Positions 1 through 8,469 of a DNA stretch of 13,908 nt are shown in pieces. The stretch comes from Chromera velia (lineage: Eukaryota > Sar > Chromeraceae): contig JAHBMJ010002672.1 of assembly GCA_018398765.1 (NCBI GenBank), positions 1 through 13,908 on the forward strand. The letters are read 5' to 3'. A model generated the notes under the pieces. It ran no database searches and was not told where the DNA came from. It saw only the letters and a list, made by a program, of their open reading frames with translations. A program made the translations under genes and the position numbers. The number at the start of each line of letters is the position of its first letter. Position 1 is the stretch's first letter.

Positions 1-647
1 TTTGGGGTCCGACTCAATATGAAAACAACATAGTTCAAGTTTGTAGTTCTTCTTGATATGCACGGTTAGGCAGAAACACGAGAAGAATGCAGTGCCCAAC
101 CCCCCCCCCACAATTGTGGACAGATCCACACAGTCATATACACAAATTCTTGTCAGATACTCTCCCTTTTCCCCTCTGCACGCTGACTTCGATACCGGCT
201 CGAACTGCTTGTCTCTTTCATGCATACGGAATTCCACGAACACAGACAGAGAGGTGCGGATTTTCACTCCTTCCGACTCTCACGGTTAGCGCGTGCGCAC
301 GGACAGATGCACCGGCGAAGCAGGACATGCATAAACATGAACACAGACGCACAAGGCGAAGAAGGACGCGAACACAAGCACAGACGCACAATCAAAACCG
401 CCATTGGCAAGCAGGTCGCATGCAGCCATCGGCAGTTGTCGTCGGTATTGATGTTGGGGTTGGTGGTAGTGGCGTCATAGTGGCGTCTGCGTGAAGGCGG
501 GCAAGCGGGCAGCAGCGGGCCAGACAGAGAGAGCTCCCCTCGAAGAAGCACAGAGGCTCTGAACGAAAAGAAACTCTTTGCAAGTCAGCTCACGAGCCGA
601 GCGTGAAAACTTGCCGAGAATCAATCCGGACAGGCCCCATGTGCCCC
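1..647. other. No supportable gene; 3' flank of the minus-strand gene
   Basis: Reading frames here are short, overlap on both strands and have skewed composition (ACAG/CACA-rich near 280-400, a C-run near 99-110). I see no domain, tRNA or convincing splice pair. The part nearest 647 is presumably the 3' untranslated region of the minus-strand gene whose TGA stop is at 650-648. Confidence 0.5.
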
Positions 648-2179
648 TCATGTGAGGGAGGCCCTCCGCTGTCCAGCCACGGCCGCGTGTGCAGCGACGG
701 CAGCATCCATGCTTCCCCGACGAGAGAGCATAGACTTGAGGCTGGCACGTCTCTGCTCGGCCGCTGCTGCTGCCACGCTTGCCCTCTTCTCCTTCTCCAC
801 CTGCGCACCACAGGCTCCCCGGCGGCAAGCTGCACGGTTCGCCATGTGGCAGCCTGGAGTCAGAGAGGAGGAGGAGGAGCCGCAAGTCGAGGCACTGGAC
901 CCATGGCGCTTGGAGGCGAAGGCGCGGCGTTTCTGGGGGCTTGAGGGAGTGGTAGTAGGGAGGGCAATGGGGAGGGCGATGGGGGTGTCGGTGGGGGTCC
1001 AGGCCGTCACGGTGACCGGCTCCTCCTCCGCTGCACTCAGGAAAGGGGCGGAGAGAGGGACGTGAAACCATGTATGTACGCACGTTTAGGCACCTGGAAG
1101 AGACTTTGCTGGGCTTCAATACAAAGGAAAAAATAGGCAGTGACACGAGAGACCGTACGCGGAAGGCTACAACTACAGTTAGTCCAAAACAAGGTCAGTC
1201 AAATGGTCGAATGGGGATGTCCACTCTCGTAAGCAGTCTTCGACCAGTGAGGAGCCGGCAGGGGAAAAGCAGGAAGATACTGACCCTTCATGGAGAGTGC
1301 AGGGGAGGGGCAGGCGACGGAGTTCTCGTCCTTCTCCTCCTCTTTCATAGGGGGGGGGATGGCAGGCATGGTGGGGAGGGGCGCTTTAGGGGTGGGAGCA
1401 TGATCCACCTACACAGACAGTTATATATTCATGAGGTTAATTGACTTGTTCGTTTTCAAATTCGCGTGTTGAAGGTTTGGATGTCTACCTTGGAGAATTT
1501 TCTGCTTCATCCGCTGCGATCCGCTGACAAAATGAAAAGGTCTGGCCGGACTGTTGTTCCTCTAAGAACAACTGTTGTTCCGAAGTGTTGTTTGGTGGAG
1601 TCGAATATGCATGGTGCGACAGATACTGCAGCCCTCTGAAGGATAAAGAGAGAGGTTCGAAGGCAGGAGAAGAAAATGACAAGCAGGAAAAGGCAAACGG
1701 AGGAGTTCACAGGCACCATACAGAACCACTTGCAGAACACAAAGTGCTTTCGTCAAATTTGACTGACCTTGGTGGATGTAGTTGTGGGAGTGGGGAGGGG
1801 CGGCGGCAAAGGGACGACAACGGCGACACGCACCTACAGTTTGAACAGATACAGCAGAGGCGGAATAGCTACAAGGCGGCTTTACAAGAAATCGGTCACG
1901 ATGCATTCACGGGCGTCATAACAAGCAACACACGCACCAACACACGTATACGAATGCAACACAAGACAACCGAAGAGTGACAACACACATACCAACACAT
2001 ATATACGAATGCAACACAAGACAACCAAAGAGTGACAACGGATGCAGAGTCGAAAGCCTTGTGGCTTCTCACTCGCTATGACGACTTACCGGAACAAGGA
2101 CCCACTCTCCCATTGGTGGGGGAGGCCCGGGAGGGGGGGTTGCAGGAGGGGGCGAGGCGAAACAGCATTTGTTGCCCAT
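648..2179 (-). CDS. Predicted four-exon gene: small dual-acylated, proline-rich protein with RRxS motifs
   Basis: Assembled by eye from four minus-strand exons: 2179-2090, 1833-1768, 1408-1285 and 1030-648, giving 220 residues. Exon 1 is 30 codons from an ATG and starts MGNKCC, the classic pattern for N-myristoylation at Gly2 plus palmitoylation at Cys5/Cys6. Its donor is GTAAGT. Exon 2 (22 codons) lies between a TAG acceptor and GTCAGT. Exon 3 (41 codons plus one base) is also TAG...GTCAGT. Exon 4 follows a pyrimidine-rich TGCAG acceptor, and its first two bases complete a GCG codon with the last base of exon 3. Phases are 0, 0 and 1 and all agree. Residues about 9-65 are Pro/Thr-rich. The C-terminal 50 residues carry four basic-directed Ser motifs (KRAS at 175-178, RRAS at 187-190, RRGS at 197-200, RRAS at 215-218) and stop with TGA at 650-648. 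Inference: a membrane-tethered substrate of AGC- or calcium-dependent-type kinases. No family recognised. An additional exon between 1762 and 1411 cannot be excluded. Confidence 0.6.
1553..1572. repeat. Short perfect inverted repeat (hairpin)
   Basis: GTTGTTC (1553-1559) and GAACAAC (1566-1572) form 7-bp arms around a 6-nt loop. An 11-bp direct repeat, ACTGTTGTTCC, starts at 1550 and again at 1571. It lies in the predicted intron 2 of the minus-strand gene. No function is evident. Confidence 0.4.
1926..2039. repeat. Two-copy tandem duplication, period 55 bp, inside an intron
   Basis: Copy 1 starts at 1926 and copy 2 at 1981. Both contain CGAATGCAACACAAGACAAC and GAGTGACAAC in register, with a few substitutions between them. 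The array sits in predicted intron 1 of the minus-strand gene, so the duplication would only lengthen the intron. Confidence 0.8.
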
Positions 2180-2185
2180 TTTTTC

Positions 2186-2243
2186 GTCAGTCAGTCAGTC
2201 AGTCTCAGTCTCACTCTCAGTGAGTCAGTCTCAGTCAGTCAGT
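2186..2243. repeat. GTCA/GTCTCA tetranucleotide repeat upstream of the minus-strand ATG
   Basis: Tandem GTCA units with interspersed TCTCA. On the minus strand it reads as a CTGA repeat ending seven bases before the predicted ATG at 2179-2177, so it would form part of the 5' untranslated region or core promoter of that gene. On the plus strand the repeat contains several GTCAGT strings, which match the donor motif used elsewhere in the window. Confidence 0.75.
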
Positions 2244-3636
2244 TTTAGTGGAGTTAAGAGAAGCTTCTATGTGGGGTCAGATGAGTGCTCTGCACTCATT
2301 CAACTCAGCGTCGGATTCAATGTAGACGGGCTGGGCTGTTCATACGAATCGCAGTCGCATGTATGCATGTTATGCAGAGACGGCGCGTTCGCACGGACTC
2401 AGGGCCACGGCCCAACTTGTGGGGCTCTTCCACATTGAAATTCGCAGCAATCAAAGATGCCATGCATTCATTGCCATGATTTGCCATGATATTGCCATGA
2501 ATTCTCTTTAGACTTTCGAAGAAGCAGACACTGTGCCTGGGTGCCAGTATGGTGCCAGATTGGTGCCAGATTGGTGCCAGTGAGTGTGGCACAGCGGACA
2601 CTAAAACCTTAGCATACTACATGCGCCGTGTCCATTCATCACTATTGGCATTCCAGCAGCTCTCTGCAGCTGTCTGACTGTGTATAAATATTAAATATGT
2701 TTATCGATATACAGAGGACTGCTTGGTTTTTCCCCCCGGAAATACGACAGAGCACCACTGTGCCTCGTGTGCGCCTCCGCTGATGTAATTCAGCCTTGAG
2801 AGAATTCCTGTTCTTTTCGGCCTGTTCGAGTGCTGCCTGCACTTTCGAGGCATCGGTGTAGGCGCGCAAACAAGCAGTTCCAACAAAAACGTCCGGAGAC
2901 GGGTGCCTCCTGGGCACTGAAACTGCAGATTTTTCTGCCACGGTGCTGCAGCGGACTACCCGCGCTTTTCTTTTTGAAAGGGCCGATTGGCAGATCTGAT
3001 ATACCCTTTCTCCACCTTTCTCAAGCGGAAGATTGCGAAAAGAGAAGACCAGCAGAGATGGAGACAATAGAGGGCCAGTCTGATTCACGAGACGGATATC
3101 TTAGGAACTAATGTCTCAACCCTTTGTCTGCCTATACCTCTCGTTTGACGTTATGCATCCAAGTCCCCACGTTGACCGTCGGTCCGATTTGCATTTTTTT
3201 CGGACTGTGTGCATAGCATGGCCTATCCCTTCCAGTACAAATTTCAGCAAAGACCCCGAATCAGTTTTTTTTGGGGTGGATCAACTGAGCTTGTTTGCAC
3301 GTGTTTCCCCTCCCGTCCTCCTGCAGATCGAATTGAAGGGAGCAACAGCGGGAGAGAGGGGAAGCCGCTGGAGCGTCTGTACGTGCGCGGTCGAATGAGT
3401 CAGTGAAATGTTCTGACAAATAGGTTTGCCCGCTCTCTTTGTACCGGTTTTCACTTGGCCTATATTGACTGTCCAGCCCATGTCGCAAGACGCTGTGAGA
3501 CTTGCATGCTTGTTCATCTCCCTACCACCTATCAAAAAGAGACTGGTTGTGAGCATCGTCGTCTGTTTCTCTCCTCTCAGAAGGGAAAGATCAGTCATGG
3601 GGATCTTGGCGGCTTCCCCCGACTGTTCCTTCCTTT
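2244..3636. other. Divergent intergenic region with short tandem repeats
   Basis: It lies between the predicted minus-strand start (2179) and the first ATG of the large plus-strand gene (3637), so it presumably holds both promoters. I see no TATA-like element that I can defend. TTGCCATGA occurs three times in tandem at 2471-2500 and GGTGCCAG occurs four times with an 11-bp period at 2540-2580. A minus-strand open stretch near 3088-2642 with a short helical-looking segment is discussed as a weak finding. Confidence 0.5.
2471..2583. repeat. Two adjacent short tandem arrays (10-bp and 11-bp units)
   Basis: TTGCCATGAT at 2471 and 2481, followed by a third TTGCCATGA at 2492. Then GGTGCCAG starts at 2540, 2551, 2562 and 2573, the last three units being separated by ATT. 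Both are visible directly; they look like slippage-generated intergenic repeats. Confidence 0.75.
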
Positions 3637-5202
3637 TTGTCTCATGTTGGTGCGACGAAAAGTGGGCCTGCAAAAAGCAGTGCCTTCACAAGTCTGTACG
3701 TGTGTGTGGCGGATGCGAAGCTCCTTTGCCAAGCAGAAATCGCCCATGGGCTGCGTTCCTTCATCAGCAGTCTAGCTCCGAGCCTTCCCTTTGTCAGTCT
3801 CCCTCCCTTGTCTGAGTCTGTAGACTGCCTCGATGAGATGTCTGCCGCTTTAGAGTCCCTTCCCTGTTCCCTAGAAGTAAGAGAGTCACAGACAGAAGAT
3901 GTCAAAAGGGACCCTTTGCGATGGATTCTCCCCGAAGAGGAAAGACCAGAGCTCGACCGTTTGCGTGAGCTTGCAGGGGTAGTTGAGGGAGAGAGATCTC
4001 ACGGGGAGGCTATTGAGAGCGACTGGTTTGTTGACGCGGTCGGAACGAGCCTTACACCTGCTGATGCATTAAGCGTTCCCTTCCAGTGTCTGCGTGTCTT
4101 CTTTTCCATTCCCCTTGATGCCCGAGTCCTCCTGCTGGGTGCATCGGCCGAAGATGAGCACAGAAGGACAGTCAGTGCCCACCTGTCCTCAAAGCTCACG
4201 AGGCTCAACATGATCAGGTGGCTGCAGAATATTCCCATGCAACAACTTGGCAATTCTTTCCTCAGGGTTATCGATTCCACATCTGCCGTTTTCCTTGAAA
4301 CGTTCCTTGTCCCTCGAACGCAACGCGCACCCGAAAATAGGACAGAGGAGGAGAAAGAGAGGGCTCACGAGTTTCCTGCAGGAATGAAGTTCCCACAACC
4401 CAACGAGACCTACAACACGCCCCCTTCAAGAATTGATTGCTTGAAGATGGAGGGACGTCCGAAAATGAAGAGCGTACAACCCCCCCCACCCACCCAGCCC
4501 TCCCCCTCCGTCTCAGAAGCAGCCGCGGCGTGCTCCACTCCCGTGCATGGGTCCAGCAGGTCCCTCCCCGAGCCAGTGTTCTCTGTGGGTGAAAGAAGCG
4601 TCGTTGCGTTTTCGAAGCTTACTCTCATGGCCTTTGTGACCCAGTGCAAGAGGGCTGACGAGACAGGGCAAGAGGGAGGGGAAAGTAGAGACGAGTCATC
4701 CCCTGAAGTCACGAGCCGTGACAGAAAGGCCTTCACGTTCCTTCACGGCCTCATGAATTGGAGGCCTCGCTCGGATGGCTGCCTCCTCAGTCTTCTCTGC
4801 TCTACAGCCATCAAGACGATAGTCAGGCACGGGCTCCAAGAGACAGCCGTAGTTGTAGAGACAAACAAGGATGTAGAGATGGAGCCTGCAGCAGCACAGG
4901 ACGCTGAGTCCGCGTCTCCCACTCATCTTGCACCCGCAGCAGCAGCAGCAGCAGCAGGAAGAAGTTCCTCAGCACGCACTGCTCCCACCCTTTCTTTGAA
5001 GGGTGCGTGGGAGGCGGTGAGCCAGCCTCTGAAGTATCTTGTACGCAACTTAGTCGACTGGTGGTCCCCCTTGTGTGAGACAGAGGGCTCGATATCCGAG
5101 TCTGCTTTACATGCCCGCTTTGCTTCGCTTACAAATGATGATGAGTTCCGCGAAGCTCTGATGGAGCGCCTCCCCTACAAAGTTCATATTCAGGGCATAT
5201 AA
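3637..5202 (+). CDS. Large protein of unknown family, N-terminal part (stops at in-frame TAA)
   Basis: 521 codons from the first ATG at 3637; ATG 3838 (MSAALESL) is a plausible alternative start, and upstream exons cannot be excluded. I do not recognise the family. Visible features are an ordered, hydrophobic/acidic segment around residues 60-230 (for example SVPFQCLRVFFSIPLDARVL); a Pro-rich linker near residues 280-300; a second ordered block around residues 355-410 (FTFLHGLMNWRP...); a short polyalanine run encoded by a GCA repeat at 4936-4956; and a tryptophan-containing segment before the end (LVDWWSPLCE). No signal peptide or transmembrane helix is obvious. The frame ends at TAA 5200-5202. 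The next nine bases and the following 663-codon frame are in the same phase, so this is very probably the N-terminal portion of one gene continuing to 7203. Confidence 0.7.
   Translation: MSHVGATKSGPAKSSAFTSLYVCVADAKLLCQAEIAHGLRSFISSLAPSLPFVSLPPLSESVDCLDEMSAALESLPCSLEVRESQTEDVKRDPLRWILPEEERPELDRLRELAGVVEGERSHGEAIESDWFVDAVGTSLTPADALSVPFQCLRVFFSIPLDARVLLLGASAEDEHRRTVSAHLSSKLTRLNMIRWLQNIPMQQLGNSFLRVIDSTSAVFLETFLVPRTQRAPENRTEEEKERAHEFPAGMKFPQPNETYNTPPSRIDCLKMEGRPKMKSVQPPPPTQPSPSVSEAAAACSTPVHGSSRSLPEPVFSVGERSVVAFSKLTLMAFVTQCKRADETGQEGGESRDESSPEVTSRDRKAFTFLHGLMNWRPRSDGCLLSLLCSTAIKTIVRHGLQETAVVVETNKDVEMEPAAAQDAESASPTHLAPAAAAAAAGRSSSARTAPTLSLKGAWEAVSQPLKYLVRNLVDWWSPLCETEGSISESALHARFASLTNDDEFREALMERLPYKVHIQGI
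4936..4956 (+). repeat. GCA trinucleotide repeat (polyalanine)
   Basis: Seven tandem GCA codons in frame within the first part of the large unknown gene, encoding polyalanine. A typical slippage-prone coding repeat. Confidence 0.8.
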
Positions 5203-7203
5203 CAGAGGGGAGTGCCCTTCGTTCTCAGAACCGGGGGGCAAGGGGAGACTCTATGCCGAGACATTCCTGCTACCTTGGAGAAGAAAGCAAGGAAGCTGCT
5301 GAAAGAGGGGGGCAGTGCAGATCTGCTGAAAGACCCTGAGCAGACTGTCACAGTGTTCCCCTTCAGCTACGAGATCATGGTACCAGAGAATCCCTGGGAA
5401 CCTCGAGACGGGGTTTTTGCCAAGGGGGACTTCATCCTGCTCCTCTGTGAGATGATGATCTCCCAAGCAACAAACCTCAAAGTCGAAATACCAGTCAGCC
5501 ATGGCTCCCAAAACGAGCGGGGTTCCGTGACTCGCAACGTCTTTACCCGAAAACACCAAAGTCACGGGGGGAAAAAGGAGAAGCTCGTGACTTTCCCCCC
5601 TCCCCCAGAGGAGGAGGAAGGCAGGGGAGAGGAGGAGACAGGGGGAAGCGATCGGTTTCAAATGCGCCTCTCCACTAGGCAGGCGCTCCTTCAGAAGCAG
5701 CCCGAGTCTGGGGAGACTCCCTCTGCCCCTGAGAGAGCCCAAGAGGCAGAGGCCCGAATTGACAGTTTGATGAAGACAGACTGGCCCCGTTTCCTCCGTT
5801 TCATCAAGGGCCTGAGAGAGGAGGCAGTGACTGCCCAGCGTCATCTGAAGGAAAGAGCTGGGGCAGAGGGGTCGTGTGCAACCGTATCTGAGACGAAAGG
5901 GTTGGAGGATATATGGGCAGAGTTGTACCCGGGGGGGAACAACGGCCCTACGATTCTTCCTCTCACGGGTGTGTCAGTAGATTGGCCGCATGTTGAGTAT
6001 GAATTTGGTCACAAGAAACAGAATCGGGGCTCCCCCACTCCCCGCAGAGGCGAGGGAAAGGTCGATGAGGGGGGAGGGGATGGGGTGGGCGCAAGGGATT
6101 TCAGCGGAGAGGCCTCACAGCAGCCTGAGACGGCTGGAGATGCCGTATTTGTTGACGGTGGCGTGGGTGGATCTTCAGGGGAAGATAGCTCCTCCGGCGT
6201 CGTGCTAAGGCTGCTCGAAGACCTTGAAGGTCAATTCCTTGCCCCCGTCCCGGAGGCAGAGCATGAGACCCTGGTTCCCCTCTCCGATTTGGTCAAGCCG
6301 TGGGAGTGGCGGAAATTTCTGGAAGAGAAGCCTGCTTCCGAATCCGCTCCTGGTTCTCCTCAAACTTGGAAAGAGCTGGCAGACCAGATTGAGGCAGAAG
6401 ACGCGAGAGAACTCCAGAAATGGTTCGAGAGCAAAGGGAGGGAGTGGCGGAAGATGGAAGAGGCGATGAAACTACAAACCATGCGCCGCCTACTCGACCA
6501 GATGGAAAGGCTGCAGCCTTCCTATCCTATGTCTCTGTTAGACATGCTTATGCAGGATACTACGCTGAGTCTGGCACTCGAAAACTATGAAGTGAAAAAG
6601 GAGTTACACGGGTTGCTGCCGGCTGAGCACCGTGAATTGCAGACCCGTCTGAGTCGTCTGAAAAACTCAAGTCCCCTCCCCCTTCCGAAGTGGCTCTCTC
6701 AGAGCGTCTCCTCGGCCTTTCAACGAACGATCCCCCTTTTGGGGGCCGACGGGGAGGTGGTGGCCGAGGCGACCTTCAGGGTTGCACAGGGGGCCTCGGC
6801 GGGGCTCTCAGTTCGCACGACGACACACCCGTCTTCGAACAGCCAGCTCTTCCACGGCTCCGACCGCGTCGGGCCGACTCTTCTCGTCGGGCATGCTGTC
6901 GCTGGGGGAGGTGGGGGACAGGGGGCAGATATGTGTGTCTCCGCGGCTGGGGTGGGGGGAGGTGGCGGTGGAGGGCAGGGGGCAAATGGTGATGGAGCGG
7001 GTAATGGAGGGAGTAGGCAGAAGAAGGGGCGGGATGAGGTGGATGGCGGCGATGGCAGTAAGGCTGGGGCCTCTGGTTCTGCAGCAGGGGGGGGGGAGGA
7101 GGAGGATAAGGGTTATGAGGACGCAAAGGACGAAGAGATGGGGGAGGGGGCAGAGAAGGACGAGACGGCAGAGAACAATGAGGACATTGTCTGGGCTGTG
7201 TAG
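5203..7203 (+). CDS. Large protein of unknown family, C-terminal part, in frame after the TAA
   Basis: Same reading frame as the preceding segment, open from 5203 to the TAG at 7201-7203. It has no ATG near its beginning; the first candidate start is a GTG at 5212. That argues it is the continuation of the upstream segment rather than a separate gene. Sequence visible: a well-ordered block around 5206-5500 (VPFVLRTGG ... FPFSYEIMVPENPWEP ... KGDFILLLCEMM); acidic and Pro-rich linkers near 5600-5640; a charged, likely coiled-coil helix around 6361-6515 (QTWKELADQIEAED ... LLDQMERLQ); and a low-complexity Gly-rich then Glu/Asp-rich tail from about 6900 to the end. No catalytic motif was recognised. 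The Gly/acidic tail suggests a disordered C-terminus. Joined to the upstream part the product would be about 1,187 residues. Confidence 0.65.
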   Translation, partial: QRGVPFVLRTGGQGETLCRDIPATLEKKARKLLKEGGSADLLKDPEQTVTVFPFSYEIMVPENPWEPRDGVFAKGDFILLLCEMMISQATNLKVEIPVSHGSQNERGSVTRNVFTRKHQSHGGKKEKLVTFPPPPEEEEGRGEEETGGSDRFQMRLSTRQALLQKQPESGETPSAPERAQEAEARIDSLMKTDWPRFLRFIKGLREEAVTAQRHLKERAGAEGSCATVSETKGLEDIWAELYPGGNNGPTILPLTGVSVDWPHVEYEFGHKKQNRGSPTPRRGEGKVDEGGGDGVGARDFSGEASQQPETAGDAVFVDGGVGGSSGEDSSSGVVLRLLEDLEGQFLAPVPEAEHETLVPLSDLVKPWEWRKFLEEKPASESAPGSPQTWKELADQIEAEDARELQKWFESKGREWRKMEEAMKLQTMRRLLDQMERLQPSYPMSLLDMLMQDTTLSLALENYEVKKELHGLLPAEHRELQTRLSRLKNSSPLPLPKWLSQSVSSAFQRTIPLLGADGEVVAEATFRVAQGASAGLSVRTTTHPSSNSQLFHGSDRVGPTLLVGHAVAGGGGGQGADMCVSAAGVGGGGGGGQGANGDGAGNGGSRQKKGRDEVDGGDGSKAGASGSAAGGGEEEDKGYEDAKDEEMGEGAEKDETAENNEDIVWAV

Positions 7204-7696
7204 AGAAAAGTTGATTGGTTGTTTTGTAGGCCTTTTGCAATTCAGTGGAGCAGCCACAGCACTGAGTGGACGGGTGTCAGTCTGTGAGTCGGAGAGCAAA
7301 GATACCAAAGAAGAACAAGCAAAAAAATGTTAAGCTGTGAAGTTGTGTCTTAGAAAATAGCTTGGAAACAAAATAGTAATACAAGGGTTTTGTGTTAGTT
7401 TAGGTCTGGATTCGAAGCCCTTCATAAGTATTGCCTCAATTTAATTCAAAATTGCTATATTTTTTAAATATTCAACTTCAAATTTAAAATTTCGTAGTAG
7501 CATATATCTAATGATGTAGACAAAGGTTTTTATAATAAATTTGTCAAGTTGTTAAATGATGATTGAGGGTTAAATTAAGTGATTATATAGCTAACTAAAT
7601 ATTTTTTAAATAAAATTAGCTGTTTATCATAATTTTTCTCATATTGTAGCCCTACTAGCCCGGTAGCCCTTGTTGATCGAGAGTTTTGTTATCGAT
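7204..7696. other. 3' flank of the large gene and AT-rich island
   Basis: After the TAG at 7203 there is no further gene. From about 7350 to 7640 the DNA is strikingly AT-rich (runs such as ATATTTTTTAAATA), unlike the GC-balanced gene before it and the GC-rich minisatellite after it. It may include the polyadenylation region. I see no terminal inverted repeats that would identify a transposon. Confidence 0.55.
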
Positions 7697-7860
7697 GTAG
7701 CCCTGGCTGGTAGGCCTGGCTGGTAGGCCTGGCTGGTAGCCCTGGCTGGTAGCCCTGGCTGGTAGCCTTGGCTGGTAGCCCTGGCTGGTAGCCCTGGCTG
7801 GTAGCCCTGGCTGGTAGCCCTGGCTGGTAGCCCTGGCTGGTAGCCCTGGCTGGTAGCCTG
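7697..7860. repeat. 13-bp minisatellite, 12 full copies
   Basis: Unit GTAGCCCTGGCTG repeated 12 times from 7697 to 7852 with a partial thirteenth copy. Only three units deviate, each at one base (two GTAGGCC, one GTAGCCTT). Degenerate TGGCTGGT/GCCCTGCATG relatives continue to about 7967, and a few GTAGCCC fragments precede it near 7647-7670. Because 13 is not a multiple of 3 and the minus strand has no stop, all three minus frames read the same 13-residue period (QPGLPARATSQGY). The resulting open frames are artefacts of the repeat, not evidence of a protein. Confidence 0.95.
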
Positions 7861-8000
7861 GGGTGGCTGGTTGCCCTGCATGGCCGCGGTGGCCTGCATG
7901 GGGCGGCTGGGTGCCCTGCATGCATGGGCGGCTGGTTGCCCTGGTACTCGGTAGCCCTGGCTGGTTCATTCTGATCATTTTAGCTGCTACTCCGACAGGT

Positions 8001-8072
8001 GCCCTCTTAGTTCAGTGGATAGAATGTCTGACTTCGGATCAGATGGTCGCGGGTTCGAATCCCGCAGAGGGT
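8001..8072 (+). tRNA. tRNA-Arg (anticodon TCG)
   Basis: A complete 72-nt cloverleaf. The acceptor stem GCCCTCT/AGAGGGT has seven pairs, the first being G-U. The D arm is GTTC/GAAT, the anticodon stem TCTGA/TCAGA encloses the loop CTTCGGA, and the T arm is GCGGG/CCCGC with loop TTCGAAT. Loop positions 34-36 read TCG, decoding CGA arginine codons. There is no intron and no encoded CCA, as in eukaryotic nuclear tRNA genes. The RNA polymerase III A box (TAGTTCAGTGG, 8008-8018) and B box (GGTTCGAATCC, 8052-8062) are intact, and a run of six T follows at once, so the gene looks functional. Confidence 0.96.
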
Positions 8073-8077
8073 TTTTT
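8072..8077 (+). terminator. RNA polymerase III T-run terminator
   Basis: Six consecutive T residues directly at the 3' end of the tRNA-Arg gene, the standard Pol III termination signal. Confidence 0.85.
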
Positions 8078-8469
8078 GAGTGAGAACGGCGCAAATTGCG
8101 CTCACACGCGGCGCGCAATGGGAGACGGCGGCGTCTCGCGGTGCAGATCTTCACCAGAAAGCTGGCCGCTGTACTTAGTTTTGTTTGTGGCTGGTAGTGC
8201 ATGATAGTGCAAGTGGTTTACCTTATTCACATCAGACCCACTTGGTCTTCGGGAGAAACGCCCCCCAAATTACGTGTGCTTGTCTCCGATTATTCGTGAT
8301 CGAGCCATCGAACCATCAACCTGTCTCTTCGGCGAAGGGACTGAGACCAGAAGAAGGAAAGCAAGAAAGGAACCGCGAGGGGTTTCTCTCCTTTTCATTT
8401 GCCAACATGTCTCTTCTTTCGGTTGTATTGGCGCCGGCTTCTGTCCTCCTCGCTCTGTTTGTTAGAACA
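8078..8469. other. Spacer between tRNA-Arg and the pyrophosphorylase pseudogene
   Basis: No gene, repeat or RNA that I can support. It presumably contains the ancestral promoter and 5' untranslated region of the following gene. Confidence 0.5.

Noticed and set aside
475-1146. 223-codon minus-strand open frame
   Set aside because: It overlaps the predicted last exon of the acylated-protein gene in a different frame. The other frame has matching splice sites, phases and repeated motifs, while this one has none.
6776-7308. Minus-strand frames of 154 and 166 codons
   Set aside because: They are Pro/His-rich shadows of the Gly-rich, acidic tail of the large plus-strand gene.
7639-7978. Three minus-strand frames of 78-107 codons with a QPGLPARATSQGY repeat
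   Set aside because: They are the direct consequence of a stop-free 13-bp minisatellite read in three frames; there is no independent coding evidence.
7863-8204. 113-codon plus-strand frame over the tRNA
   Set aside because: It runs through the minisatellite edge and the complete tRNA-Arg gene, which explains the conserved sequence better.
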